This document shows positions 33,653-45,469 of a stretch of 64,000 nt of DNA, in pieces (position 1 is the first letter of the stretch; each line of letters begins with the position of its first letter). Source of the stretch: Chlamydoabsidia padenii. Its lineage: Eukaryota > Mucoromycota > Mucoromycetes > Mucorales > Cunninghamellaceae. A model generated the notes under the pieces. The model was not told where the DNA came from, did not search any database, and was given only the letters and a program-made list of their open reading frames with translations. The stretch spans positions 992,001 through 1,056,000 of the forward strand of contig JAIWND010000009.1 in NCBI GenBank assembly GCA_025330725.1, written 5' to 3'. The translations under genes and the position numbers were made by a program.

Positions 33653-34109
33653 AACCCCCCCCCCCCTCATCCATCCATATTATGTATAGTTGTACCATCA
33701 TTCATTTTTACTTTTTAACCCCCACCCTCTCATTGTCATTTTCTTACAATAAAAAAAGAAAACATTACATTAGACAATACATGATCTCTTTTTTAACATG
33801 TCCCTATACCAATGATTCCGGATGCTGTATGATTGACAGATAATCTAATATATTACCGTTGATTGATTTCGGGCTTTTACTTTTTGCATGATTTTTATGA
33901 AATTTGAATTCCCGTCTCTTCTCACTAGAATTAACATTACTCGACAACCAAAGACACTTTTTTTCTTCTGTTTGTTGCATTGGGTCCCTGAAGATTGTGG
34001 CTTTCGATTAAGCTAAACAACAATAACAACTACAGTTATAAAAAACAAACAATATTGGTTTTTAAAACATAATCCGATTGGGGGTGATCATTTTTGGAAG
34101 ATGTGAGCT

Positions 34110-34150
<41 letters not shown>

Positions 34151-34834
34151 CAACCCACAACCATGTCAAGCTTGACTTGACTGGCACAAGTGCTTGAGCG
34201 GTCAAGTTTTTGCGCAAAAGTATATCGGAAACGATGAATGGAAGACCCACAGTCATGTTTAAATACAAATGATTGTGAATTTTGATTGATATCCCAGTGA
34301 GCGGTTTTTAAAATCGAATCATGCAAATTCAAATTCCACATGTCTTCTAAACCATATTTCATCTCCTTTTTTCTAGCCATCCGGTACACAACCATAAAAG
34401 CGTTTCGATTGTATTCGAGAAATCATATTTTGAAGATTACATTTTTCGAAAGTCAGACTAGCATGATTCCGCTCTGGACAGCCACCACATTTATATACCC
34501 TATTCATAAATCCTATGCTCCACCATTTACACTTTACAAAACAAGTTTATATTATTGCACAATGTGAAACGACATAGCGTCCACGTTTTTAATGATAAAA
34601 AAAAAAAAGTAGTTGATAAGGATAATAATCAAAGATATATAAAAAAAAAGTATATATGTATATATATGTGTATATATAAAGGTAACGGATAACTAGATAT
34701 AACAAACAAACTAACAGTACTATGGTGTAAGTAAAGTCAATATAATAAATAAAAAAGGGGGCAGGGAAAGAGGGAGAGAGGATGCTATATAACAAATAAA
34801 ACTAGATACATCAGACTCCAACAAGGAAAGTAAA
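33653..34834. other. Intergenic between convergent ROK1 and kinesin genes
   Basis: Holds a C run after the ROK1 stop, AATAAAAAAAG near 33,751, a TTTGAATTCCCG motif-like box near 33,903, a 38-base T tract (34,113-34,150), TCATGCAAATTCAAATTCC near 34,319 and a TATATATG-type simple repeat near 34,650-34,680. No gene seen. Confidence 0.6.
34113..34150. repeat. Poly-T tract, 38 bp
   Basis: Uninterrupted T run in the ROK1/kinesin intergenic region. Confidence 0.9.
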
Positions 34835-35289
34835 TCAGAAGGGTAACCAAGAGGATCGCTTGTCACGTTTATCGGTACTACATAATCATATTAACATAAA
34901 AGTTTTGATTAGCATTAAAACAAAAGATATCATTCGAGTCAATTACCTATCCTGAGCAGCTACTCCACCTCGAAGGGGCTTGGCAATACGGTTGAAACCA
35001 GTAAATGCCATTGCTGATTTTTGATTTGTTCGAGCCAAGTTCAATCTATCACGCAGGGCTTGCATTTGAGATTCAAACCTACACATAAAGTCAAAACAAT
35101 CAAAAAGTCAGTATATAAACAATGCAAGTTTGTTCGCTTATCCTTCATTACCTTTCAGTTTGCGATTTAAGTTTTTCTTGGGCATCATGGAACATCCCTT
35201 CCAAGCTTTGTATACGTTCGTTCCTTGCCGCCAGTTTTCGTTCAGCCAATGCCATTTCCTTTTTCAGGTGGGAGTTTTGTTCTACCAAC

Positions 35290-35320
<31 letters not shown>

Positions 35321-38300
35321 GAGTGAGTATAATCATACAAAGTGATTTCCACTACTTGCCTGTTTCTGGACGTTCGTTAATTGTTCCAAGTTGCGTTCCA
35401 AAAACACCATCTTTTTTTGTTGTGCTTTGTTGTTGGTTGCTCGGAGGACGTTAGCATATTGTTCCCGGGTTTCGTCCAACGTGATTTCCAAGTCGACAAC
35501 ACGTTCGCATCGGCTTTGTAGGTCACGCATCAACGCCTTCTTCACTGTGTCAAATTCAGATAGTTGTTGAGCCATTGATTTGCGCATAGCTTCCATATCC
35601 TTTTCTGTTGTTGTTGGTGTGTTATCTGCTGATGGTGGAGGTGTAGGTGATGCTGCTGTTTGTGCTTCGTGAGGTTGACAAGATATAAAGTCCTATAAAT
35701 GTTCAAAGTGCACATCAGTAAGTTAGTTTCATACTTAATCCTAGAGTTCCCTATTTCTTTTTAGTTACCTGAAGTTCTTCGTTGGCCATTTTTAGTTCAG
35801 CGATAGCAACTGCAAGTTTTCCTTCTTGTTGATCCTTCCAAGCGACTTGTTTTTTGAGATCATCAATTTCCCGAGCGTAGGATTCCCTCTTGGCAGCATA
35901 CTTTTGTTCCAACATGGCCTTGTGATTGGAGAGTGTTTCTTGTTGATGTTCTTCTTCAGCGACCGCCTTTTCGAGCAAAGTTTCGTACTCCGATTCCAAA
36001 GTGCTGTAGTTTGCTTCCAGTTCGACTTGCTTCTTGGTCAAAAGCTCCTTGCCAATGCCCAATTCCCGGATGACGATTTGATAGTGGTCCACCATCGTTT
36101 TAGATTCCGCCAATTCCTTTTGAAGCATCATCACTTCATTAGCTGGTACAGTTGCATTGTTGGATAGTCGTTGAAGGGTTTGTACTATGGTCTTTTCCTT
36201 TTCATTGACCACCAGCTAGTGAGTAAAAGAGAAAGTATTAACTTTTTTAACATTTCCAAATTCATTCATACTTTTCTTTTTGGTTTACCGATTCATCTAC
36301 TTGCTTGGTCGTAGTGGGTGCCAATTTGTTGTCTTTACTGTTGGCGTTTTCTTGTTGTTGTTGCTGCAGTTTTGTCAAGGCTTGGCGTAGTCGCTCCAGT
36401 TCCTCGGACAGTTCTTGATTAGATTCCTTGAGAGAGTCAGCAGTGATCATACCTTCTTTGTTTTCATACATAATCTTGTCCAATTGGATTTTAGCTTCAC
36501 CAAGTTCGGATGTCATTTTCTGGTTGTCGGATACAATCGCCTTTTCATGTTCCTTGCGCTGATCGAGCTCTTCTTGAAGATCTTGGATTTGTTTTTCTCG
36601 ATTGGCCAGTTCTGTTTCCTATATACATTAATAAAATAGTTTGTTTAATGTTATTTCATGTTAGATGGGCCGATGATTAATAATATCTTTTTACCTTTTC
36701 AGCAATGAGTTCGGTGAGCTCATTTTCACGTTGTAAAAACTGATCCCGTTCGTCCTTTTCCAAAGTGATGGGAGGAGTATATGGTCGATCGTCATTTACC
36801 ACAGATTTGAGAGCAGGATTTGATGTTGGTGTTTGTCGACCACTATCAGGAGTAGGAGGTGCACCACCAGAGGGTCCACTTGCAGTGTTATTTCCAGAAG
36901 GTGTTGCCCATTGAGATTCAGGTACAGTTCCACCAGATCGCCAGATACCGATTTCGCCTTCCAAAGCTGTGATGTAGTTGCGATAAGTAACAGCTTCCCC
37001 TTTGACTTTCTTTAAAGCAGCCTTCAATTCAGCAGGTGACAAATCAGCATTCACCTTTGCCTTGTTCTTGATGGTCTTGGCCCGAATACCGAATCGCAAA
37101 GTGGAGATTGTTTCAGCTTCGTTATAGGAGGATGGTGAGCAGTTGATGATCAATGTTGTTCTTGAATTCCCACCCAAAGATTCTTGCAGGATGCGTGTCA
37201 ATTTCGAATCACGATATGGCACATGGCTTGACTATAAATGGTAATCAAATGTCAAAAACAGGGGAAGGGGAAAGGAGACAAGTTAGCTATATAAGTCATA
37301 GTCACGGGAGTCGTGTTACCACAAAAGTATTCTTTTTTTTCTTTTACCTTTCCGTCTGTTAAAGAATTGATCACCATGCCTAGAGCAGTCAATGACTTGT
37401 TGATCTTCTTTGCTTCCTCCAATGTTTGTCCGGAGGCACCTGTTTTCCCAACCTAATATATAAACATGAGTATGCGTGAGAAGAGTTGATGACATGATTT
37501 TCTTTCTTGTGTTCCTTTTCACATGTACATACCTTTTCTGACCCCGCCAAGTCGACCAAATAAAGTTTACCACTTTTAGCTGCACCAGTATCAACGTTCT
37601 TTTGAGTGATCGTTATCAGCACCAGTGAATGACTTCGAGAACTTTCGGCGTTCATATCTATAAAAGAGTTGAATGATCAGTTAGCAACAATGTTGATGAG
37701 GAACATCATTGATCAAGACTTACTTGTATAAGCAACCACACGATTGCTACCACCACGTCGCATGACATCGTAGACTTCTTCAGTAGAAGAGACATAGACT
37801 TCCAAGGCACCTTTGACATAGACACCTTTTGCCTTATCTTCATGAATAGGAAGGTTATCCATAGAAGCTAATTCCCCGCAAAGTAAAAAGTAAGTAAAAA
37901 GATAGTGTAGTACACGACCCACCAAATTTGATCATTTCAGTTACTTACGATTGAGAAGATCCCGCACCTTTTCCATGTAGATTTCCATATAAGATACCTT
38001 GACAGTGAATTCCATATTATCGGGTGATAGCATGATACTTTGGAAGATTTGTTCGACAATGCGAGGAATAATCCCTTTATTTTCGGTATCATCGATGTCA
38101 GACCCCTACATAAAAAAATAAAAATAAAAAAAAGTGAAGTGAGTGAGTATCTTATGATCCCAGTTATTTCTTACTTTTTACTTACCATCATGGTGAAAGT
38201 TTTACCAGAACCAGTTTGACCATAAGCAAAGACAGTTCCGTTATATCCAGCCACCACATCTATTTGTATCAATCATCATTGATCAGCAATATGATCAAAG

Positions 38301-38722
38301 AAAGAGATATAAAAAAAAAAAGAAGGGAAAAAAAAAGGAGGTGTGTGAGTGAATGAGTGGGGGACAGGAGTTAAGGGGGCAGGACATGCGTTACTTACCA
38401 TCGACAATTGATTTTACAGAGTAGTCAAAGATATCTTCTTGTCTTGTATTTGATCCAAACACTTTATCAAATGCATAATTTGATTGAGTTTCACCCTATG
38501 ATACAATAACAATAATATGGACATATATATATATATATATATATATCAAAGCAAAAGGATAGAATGAGTATACTATTGGGTTGACCTTGTTTCTTTTATT
38601 ACCTTTAAAGTAACAGAAGTTCCTTCGTCATTGAGTTCTATAATTGGGACACCACCTTCCTTGATTTCGAGTTTGTTTTGAGGTCGAAAACGACACACCA
38701 CCTTGATGTTGTTTCCTGACAT
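34835..38722 (-). CDS. Kinesin-1 heavy chain (fungal conventional kinesin)
   Basis: Fourteen exons (38722-38603, 38495-38399, 38259-38186, 38105-37949, 37867-37724, 37657-37533, 37452-37348, 37231-36695, 36618-36289, 36215-35769, 35692-35360, 35288-35152, 35078-34947, 34877-34835) sum to 926 aa, the length of fungal NKin. The motor has [13 protein letters not shown]-loop [13 protein letters not shown], switch [12 protein letters not shown], switch [12 protein letters not shown] and [20 protein letters not shown] long coiled coil follows, and the tail contains RIAKPLRGG, the conserved IAK autoinhibition motif. It carries vesicles and nuclei toward microtubule plus ends in hyphae. One intron (35,359-35,289) has a GC donor. 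A 5'UTR intron is likely (donor ACTC/GTAAGT near 38,893, acceptor near 38,733). Confidence 0.97.
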
Positions 38723-39293
38723 GAAGAGCCTGATGGATCAACAACAGTTTTGTCCCATTAGTACGTAACACATAGTAACATATATATAGAATGAGAATAA
38801 TAAAAAGATGGAGAAGGATGATGAGTATACAGGGTCATGAAGGCATTCAACAGACGTGGTTGTGTTTTTTAAGGGGGATAGGATGTTACTTACGAGTACG
38901 TCTACAGGAATAGATTAATGGACGGGATGTATTGATTAAAGTGTAAGATATTGAATATAAAAAAAGAGCGGGGTATGTTTAGGATACAAAGAAAATTGGA
39001 ATAGAATAATAAAAAAGAAGAAAAAGAAGAAGAAGAAGAAGAAGAAGATATATATAAAATTAAGGGAAAGAAGAAAGAGAAAAAGGACGGAGGTCCTCCG
39101 TCCTTTTCAGCTAAAAGTAAAAATTAATTCAACTCCGCCGGTTTTGTAACTGAAGTAACGATAAGTTTATTATGGCGATAGTAAGTGGGAGTGATGAGGA
39201 ATAATAACAAGATAAAGAGAAGGGGGAATATATATCAGTAAATGGTACTAACTAACTAAAAAAAATGTATGGGAGAGAGTGCCAAAGTAGCAA
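38723..39293. other. Spacer between kinesin start and dynactin stop
   Basis: Contains the presumed kinesin 5'UTR with an intron, GAA and AAG simple repeats, and a perfect 13-bp inverted repeat at 39,081-39,107. It must supply both the dynactin terminator and the kinesin promoter, since both genes read leftward. Confidence 0.65.
39081..39107. repeat. Perfect inverted repeat, 13-bp arms, 1-nt centre
   Basis: AAAAGGACGGAGG, then T, then CCTCCGTCCTTTT: arms are exactly reverse-complementary. Located about 360 bp upstream of the kinesin start and 187 bp beyond the dynactin stop. Confidence 0.9.
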
Positions 39294-39490
39294 TCAATGG
39301 GTAAAGAGACTATGAATACGATCAAAATCTTTGGTACAATTGAGTTGTATACAATGATGATGATAGTTACTAGTCATTGGTATGATATGGGGTAATGGTA
39401 TCTTGATTTTAGCTAATGTACGTATAGATGACAGGTTCTATGGAATATAAATAAAAGAGTCATGTAAGCGATCAGTGGTCTTACATTCCA

Positions 39491-39535
<45 letters not shown>

Positions 39536-40904
39536 ATCCCTTTTTACCTTCTTTGCCACCGCTGTTGTTATAAAGTGTGCTCCATCCTTTTCGTGTGACA
39601 TTGCTTGAATATTCTGTTGAAGTTGCTGAGTGCGTTTCTTGAGTGTATATAGGACGCTTTGCTGTGTTTGGTATTGATAACTAGGTGTTTTCTTGATACT
39701 TGTCCATTGCTTGATAGAATGATGACTGGAAGGTTCATAGAGTTCCACCAATTTTGGACATGCACTTGCCAATCGCATATCTTTCAATAAAGTACGTGCT
39801 TCAGTTGCCATGCCTAGGATACGTTGTGTTCTTTCCGTATTGGTTTTGTTGTGGTCGCTATTAATGCTGTTGTTGTCCATAATATTGATGATGTCAGGTA
39901 GTTGCTGTATGTCGAGACTTTTAATGAGATCCTGGCTTTTTAATTGGGTGTTTTCAATTCGTAGATATCGAATAGCGGCCATAAGTGTTTGTACCTGATT
40001 AGATATATTAAAAATAACCATGTTAATCTATTCTTGGTTCATAATTATGTGTATAAGGCTGTAACTTACATGACTATCCGTTGTTCGATATCCACCAGAC
40101 GTTTCCTCCGATATATCCATTGTTGATGCATGCATATCGTCATAGTTGATTTTCTTCAGCAGGGATTGTCGCGTTTCTTCCTTTTTGGTGGCATCCTTTT
40201 TTAGTTGAATGTTCTCTTGTTCCAAAAGATCGTATTCCGCCTGCAAGTTGTCCATGGCCTCCATATACATTTGTTCTTGTCCATGCACCTTTTCCAAGGC
40301 ATCCTCCAGTTGTGCTAGTTGCTCGGCTTCCTTCTTTGCAAATTCCATTCGACGCTCTAATAGATCCACCTTGACAGTTGCTTCCTGTAGAGATTGGTCC
40401 TATTAATAGAAAATAAAGAGCAAGTTTCGTTAGCAACATGAGGATTGTATATTCTCAGGGAGGGTTACCTTGAGTTTGATATCCTTGATCAGTCTGATAA
40501 TTTCGTCACTGTGCTGTTGTACCTTTCGTTCCAAGTCATGATTTACCATTACTTCATCTTTCATGGCAGAAGCACGCTGGATCCAAGGAGAAATACTACT
40601 GGCAACTGTGTATATCGCAAATAAGAGAGAAGGAGGGAGAGGATTAGTGAGGAAGAATGACCAAAATTGATTCGATTGACTTACTCTTTTCCTTTTTGTG
40701 ATCATTTTCCACATGAGTCAATGTATTGGCCAATTCCGTCGTAAGAGATTTGAGAATCTTGAGACTTGCTTCCCATAGAGTGTTTTCAGGTATGTCCAAT
40801 ATTTCGTCCGCCTTTTCCCGCACTATTTGTTGTATGGTCTTGATACTTAAAGTATCCTTGCTCCCACGCTTTGTATCCACATATGCCGTTATTTGGTGAC
40901 AAAG

Positions 40905-40984
<80 letters not shown>

Positions 40985-43545
40985 GGTAAGCTTATCATAA
41001 AAGTATTTGATATTAACATTAGTACTTACATCGTAGCAAAAAGTACATAGTTTGGAGCTAATAGCATAAAGAGTCTTGAACCGGTGTAGATGATCCGCCT
41101 TTAGAGTCAAAGCTTCTTCGGATAGTTCTTCAAGTCGACGTAAAAGTTTTCTAAACAAAAGAAGAAAGATTAGACAAGATGATAAAATAGTTTATCAGAG
41201 TTTTTGATGATGGTACTTACCTTGCCGAGATCTTGCTGTTCTTTGCTTGTACGACCAACCGAGTTAATGGTTCCAAATAGTCCATGTCCAGGCACACCGT
41301 TCCTTCTTCCACTTGAATGTCTACCAACCACCATAAAAGCAACAAGTGTCATTAGTATATACGTTTTATACTTAAAGACTTATGTCTTTTCGTCTTTTAC
41401 CTTCATTATCGATAGCTTGTCTGACTACCTGCTGGATGTAGGTGAAGTCGACGGTCATACGATCAGCATTAAAGTCCAAAGCTCTTGTTAAAGCAAAGAA
41501 TTGATCGGCATTGTTGGATTCACCGTATTGACCCAGATAAGCATCAGTAAGATGTTCAAGTTGAACAATCATCCTGTATAAATGGAGAGAGCATGATGTT
41601 AGCAAGTATTTTATTGTATCAGATAGTCTTACCTTTGCAATTCATGCAGACAAGTAGCGTCAGTAATGTCATCTGTTCGGAATAGTTCGACAATGGTATT
41701 CAATCTATTGGTGATTCAAATCAACATTCCATTAGTTTATTCTTGGTTTTTTCATTTTTTCCCTTCCTCTTTACCTTCGTTCAGTGCCTAGTAGTTCATG
41801 GTAAACTTGATTCATCTTGACGAATACATCAGGCTGACATTGCTTGATGAAGCTGACAAACCGTTTAGCGATATCACCTAGCCAGCCAGCCTTTTGACGC
41901 ATCTATGAAAGAGAGAGAGAGAGAGAGAGAGAGGATGAGCTGAGTACATTGCCAGTTAGTGTATATAAGTATATGGTTTACCTCGCACACTGTCACCAAG
42001 TTTTCCGCCACATTGTCGATGATCTTTTCACTAATAGGATGGTTTTGATCCAGATGCTTGATAATAAGATCCGATTTGAATACAAGTCGTTTGAAGAGTA
42101 AAAGGCAAGAGATGGGTTCATTTTCGGTCTTGAAGAATGTGTCGGGGAGATAAGGTTGGATGTAGCTTAGACGATCAGTTGCTTGAGCGCCCTCGAGTTT
42201 GCGGAGTTCCAAGTCGATTGATTTTGCTTGAGCCTTCATCACCGTCGATTGTAGTTGCAAGTTGAGAGACATCATGGCTTGAGATTGACTGCTGAGATTG
42301 TGTTTTTCAGACGCTTGGCTTTCTTCCTTTTGTCGCAATTGCTCCAAATCACTAGTAAATAAAGGAGAGAGGGAGAGAGAATGTGTGAGTGTGAGTAATT
42401 GATCATGATCCTACAGTTAAATCACAATAATTTATTTTACCTTTGGAGAAGTGTCACTAGCTCTCTAAATTGTTGTATGGTAGATTCATAATCAGCAGAG
42501 GTTTCTTCATATGATTTGAGTCGTTCCAATTGTTCTCGGAGCAGCATATCCCGATGATCTATGTGACAAGAAGAAGAGTTAGTTCCGGATGTGCCGACCA
42601 ACACCTATTCATTCTTTTGTGATTACCTATTTCAGCTTCAAGTTGTTTTTCAGTTTCCACGTGGTTTTCTTCTAATTCGTCAGCCAGTTCCTTTAATGCT
42701 TCCAAGTCATCCACAGTCGCGCGCATTTCCTCGAGTTTTTCATTTAGATTCAGGTTTTTCTCGGTTAGCTGGTCCACGAGGTCTTCGGCACCAAGGGCAT
42801 CATCCAATTGCTGTTTCAGGTCGTCCATTTGATACTCCATGATGTCAATTTTTTCCTTGTATTGGGCACATTGGTCTAATTAACAACAAAGTACAAAATG
42901 GTTTAAATTGTCAACAGTCATCATCATAATCATTATTGGTGCCTACTTGTTACCTTTTATATCATTGATTTCAAAGCAGCCCTGTTCTAGTTCCTTGATC
43001 CGATCAGTAAGCTCTGCTTCTTTTGCAGTGGTAGCATCCCTTAATCTACAAAGAGAGAGAGAGAGAGAGAGAGAGATTAGTAAGTCACTGACTGGTTTGG
43101 TAGGAATGAGGGTTTACCTTACTAAAGCTTCTTTCAGCCTTTCATTGTGTCGTTCCAGTTGAGCTATTTCCAGAGATGTTCTGTTATCGGTGCGTCCATC
43201 CGTTTCAGAAGAGTTATCAATTTGACCTATAATAACAAATGTGAGAATCATTGATAGTGAGAATATTGAAATAATTTCATTACATTCGATATATATTTAT
43301 TACCTGTGTCTTTTCTGACGATGTCAAGATCAATGCTAATTTCTTCAATCTTGTCAACCAGTAACGTTACTTCAAGTTTCAATGTTTCCACCTGTTCTTC
43401 CGCCATATCCTTGTCTAGTGTCATTAATTCCAAAGATTCCATAGCATCCATATACTTGTTTTCGAATGATTCCTTGTCTGCCAATGCATCCTTGAGATCC
43501 CGTTTTGTTTCACGTACATCTTTTTGCAGATCAGCAATTTTATCT

Positions 43546-43585
<40 letters not shown>

Positions 43586-44063
43586 TGGGGTCATGAGATT
43601 TTTCTTTGTGCTTTTTGGTGGACGGGTAGGGAAGGGTTACCTTGTAGTTTGTTGCGTAGAGTAAGAAACTGTTCAGCTTCTTCCTTGATCTTTTCGTGTT
43701 CACGGAGTCGTTCCCTATCTTCTTGTCGTTTGGCTTCCAGGATCTTGAGTTTAAAACGAAGTTCTTCATAATCCTTGAGTGGCACCACCTAAAGAGTAAG
43801 TTTATAATTAGTGAGATGCATTTATAAGGAGGGAAGGGGTTGTTATATTAAAATCTTACCTGATCGGACTTGCTAGTAGGTTTAGTAGAAGACAGAGCAC
43901 CATAGAGTTGTTGAGGAGTGGCCAGTGATGATTTTGTATGTTGATAAAGTTCTTGCTGTTCATCTATACCACTATCAATATCAAGTTCCGCCGAGTGATG
44001 TGATTCAGTATAGGATGCCGTTTCTGCTTGATCATCATCAGTATAGTCTTCCATAATATCGTC

Positions 44064-44096
<33 letters not shown>

Positions 44097-45026
44097 GTCG
44101 TCGTCGTCGTCGTCATATCCATATTCATCCATGTCATCTTCATCAGTGTCATCCATTTCGCTGCTTTGCTGTGATGCTGATGATAGTGCTGTTTGTTGTA
44201 GTTGATCGAATTGTAGTTGTTGAAGCTGTTTCATTTTGAGAACCTGTAGTTGTTTTTCCCGTGTGGTTTCCACCGAAGAAGGTTCCACAGTAAAAGGTGC
44301 GTTATTGTTTTGTTGTTGAGATAAAGACAGAGATGGAGTAGTAGAAATGGTTGAAGTGTCTGGAGATAGCTGTAGTTGCTGTTGCTGTTGCTGCTTTACT
44401 GACATGCTTTTTCGTCTATTTTGTGATGCTGACAGGGTGATACTGGCACGAGGAGTGGCGTTACTATTCAGAGAAGTCGGTCGTTTCTTCGTGGTGGTTA
44501 TTGGTGTTGATGACTTGCTAGATGGAGGCTGAGAAGGAGTGGCAGTGGAATTTGTACGAGGAGGAGGCACAAAAGTATTATATGGCTGCTTTTGTTGCTC
44601 CAGCGAGGAAGTTGAAGATCGATCACCAATAAAGTCATCACTGCTATTACTGTAAGTGGGGTTGTTGTTGATACTAGTGGCTCTTTTACGAATATTATTA
44701 TTGCTGTTGTTGTCACCAAAGGTTGAGGTCGATAAGAGTTTTGCTTGAGTTGGGCGGACAAAGACACCATGTTGTGTACGACATTCAAAGTATCGCTTTC
44801 CTTGGACCACACCAGCGTTTTTGCCTTTTGGTTCGTCTAATTCCACACCAATCCATCGGCCTGCTTGGAAGCTTGTTGTTCCCACATACCGCACAATACC
44901 CAAGTTTTTACCATGGACAAGTACCCGCGCGCCAATACTGTAGTCGTAATCAATCGTAGTACCACTTGTCAAGCCCACTGTAGAGCCATAGATGGACGAT
45001 GTTCGTTGTCTATCTATGGCAGACAT
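39294..45026 (-). CDS. Dynactin subunit p150Glued
   Basis: A many-exon gene (roughly 16 exons) of around 1,250 codons; first exon 45026 to about 43860, last exon 39437-39294 ([14 protein letters not shown] to TGA). A CAP-Gly domain at residues about 26-95 contains [18 protein letters not shown] and [14 protein letters not shown] Ser/Pro/Gln-rich linker follows, including a run of about 16 Asp near 44,085-44,115, then two long coiled-coil regions (from [20 protein letters not shown]), separated by the dynactin domain with [18 protein letters not shown]. The protein links dynein to microtubules and cargo. A 73-base T tract (sense strand) abuts one 3' splice site and a 42-base tract lies in the last intron. 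Start chosen at [11 protein letters not shown]; an ATG upstream at 45,211 cannot be joined in frame. Confidence 0.95.
39492..39533. repeat. Poly-A tract, 42 bp, in last dynactin intron
   Basis: On the sense strand a T run inside the last intron, between the donor at 39,547 and the acceptor at 39,438. Confidence 0.95.
40907..40979. repeat. Poly-A tract, 73 bp, at a dynactin 3' splice site
   Basis: On the sense (minus) strand this is T73 immediately followed by AG/CTTTGTCACC, so the whole run forms the polypyrimidine tract of that intron. It is the longest homopolymer in the window. Confidence 0.95.
43550..43583. repeat. Poly-A tract, 34 bp, in a dynactin intron
   Basis: Sense-strand T run a few bases before the AAATAG acceptor of the exon beginning ATAAAATTGC. 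Confidence 0.9.
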
Positions 45027-45433
45027 TTGATTTTGGTTATAAGAATAAGGAATCGATAAAAATTAAAAGAGAAGTAAAACGAATATAAAAAAAAAAAAAA
45101 GAGAGAGAGAGAGAATTCTAAACAAAAGAGAGAGGAACTTACCTCGCCCCTCTTTTTTTTTTTCTTTTCTTCTTTTCTGCTGCAAGAGCGGAGTTTAACG
45201 CCCAGTGCCATTTTGCCATTTTGTCTTACATTTTATGTGGTGCTTCCGTCAGCGCATGAACATTTAAATCAGTGATAATATAGTACTACCTTTCTATAGA
45301 CGTTATGGAGAAAACCGATGATGATCCTATGACCATCAGTGCTTTGCTTCATCCCACTTGTGGAGAAAGGGGAAGTGTCATGACCTGGCCAATCATCTCT
45401 CATCGGAGTTTACAACTTGCATGTATGGGGATC

Positions 45434-45469
<36 letters not shown>

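Noticed and set aside
40786..41158. Poly-Phe minus-strand frames
   Set aside because: Translation of the 73-base intronic T tract.
43505..43771. Poly-Lys plus-strand frame
   Set aside because: Translation of an intronic A tract opposite dynactin.
45014..45211. Upstream ATG (MALGVKLRSCSRKE) as dynactin start
   Set aside because: No acceptor joins it in phase with the CAP-Gly exon; the ATG at 45,026 is simpler.
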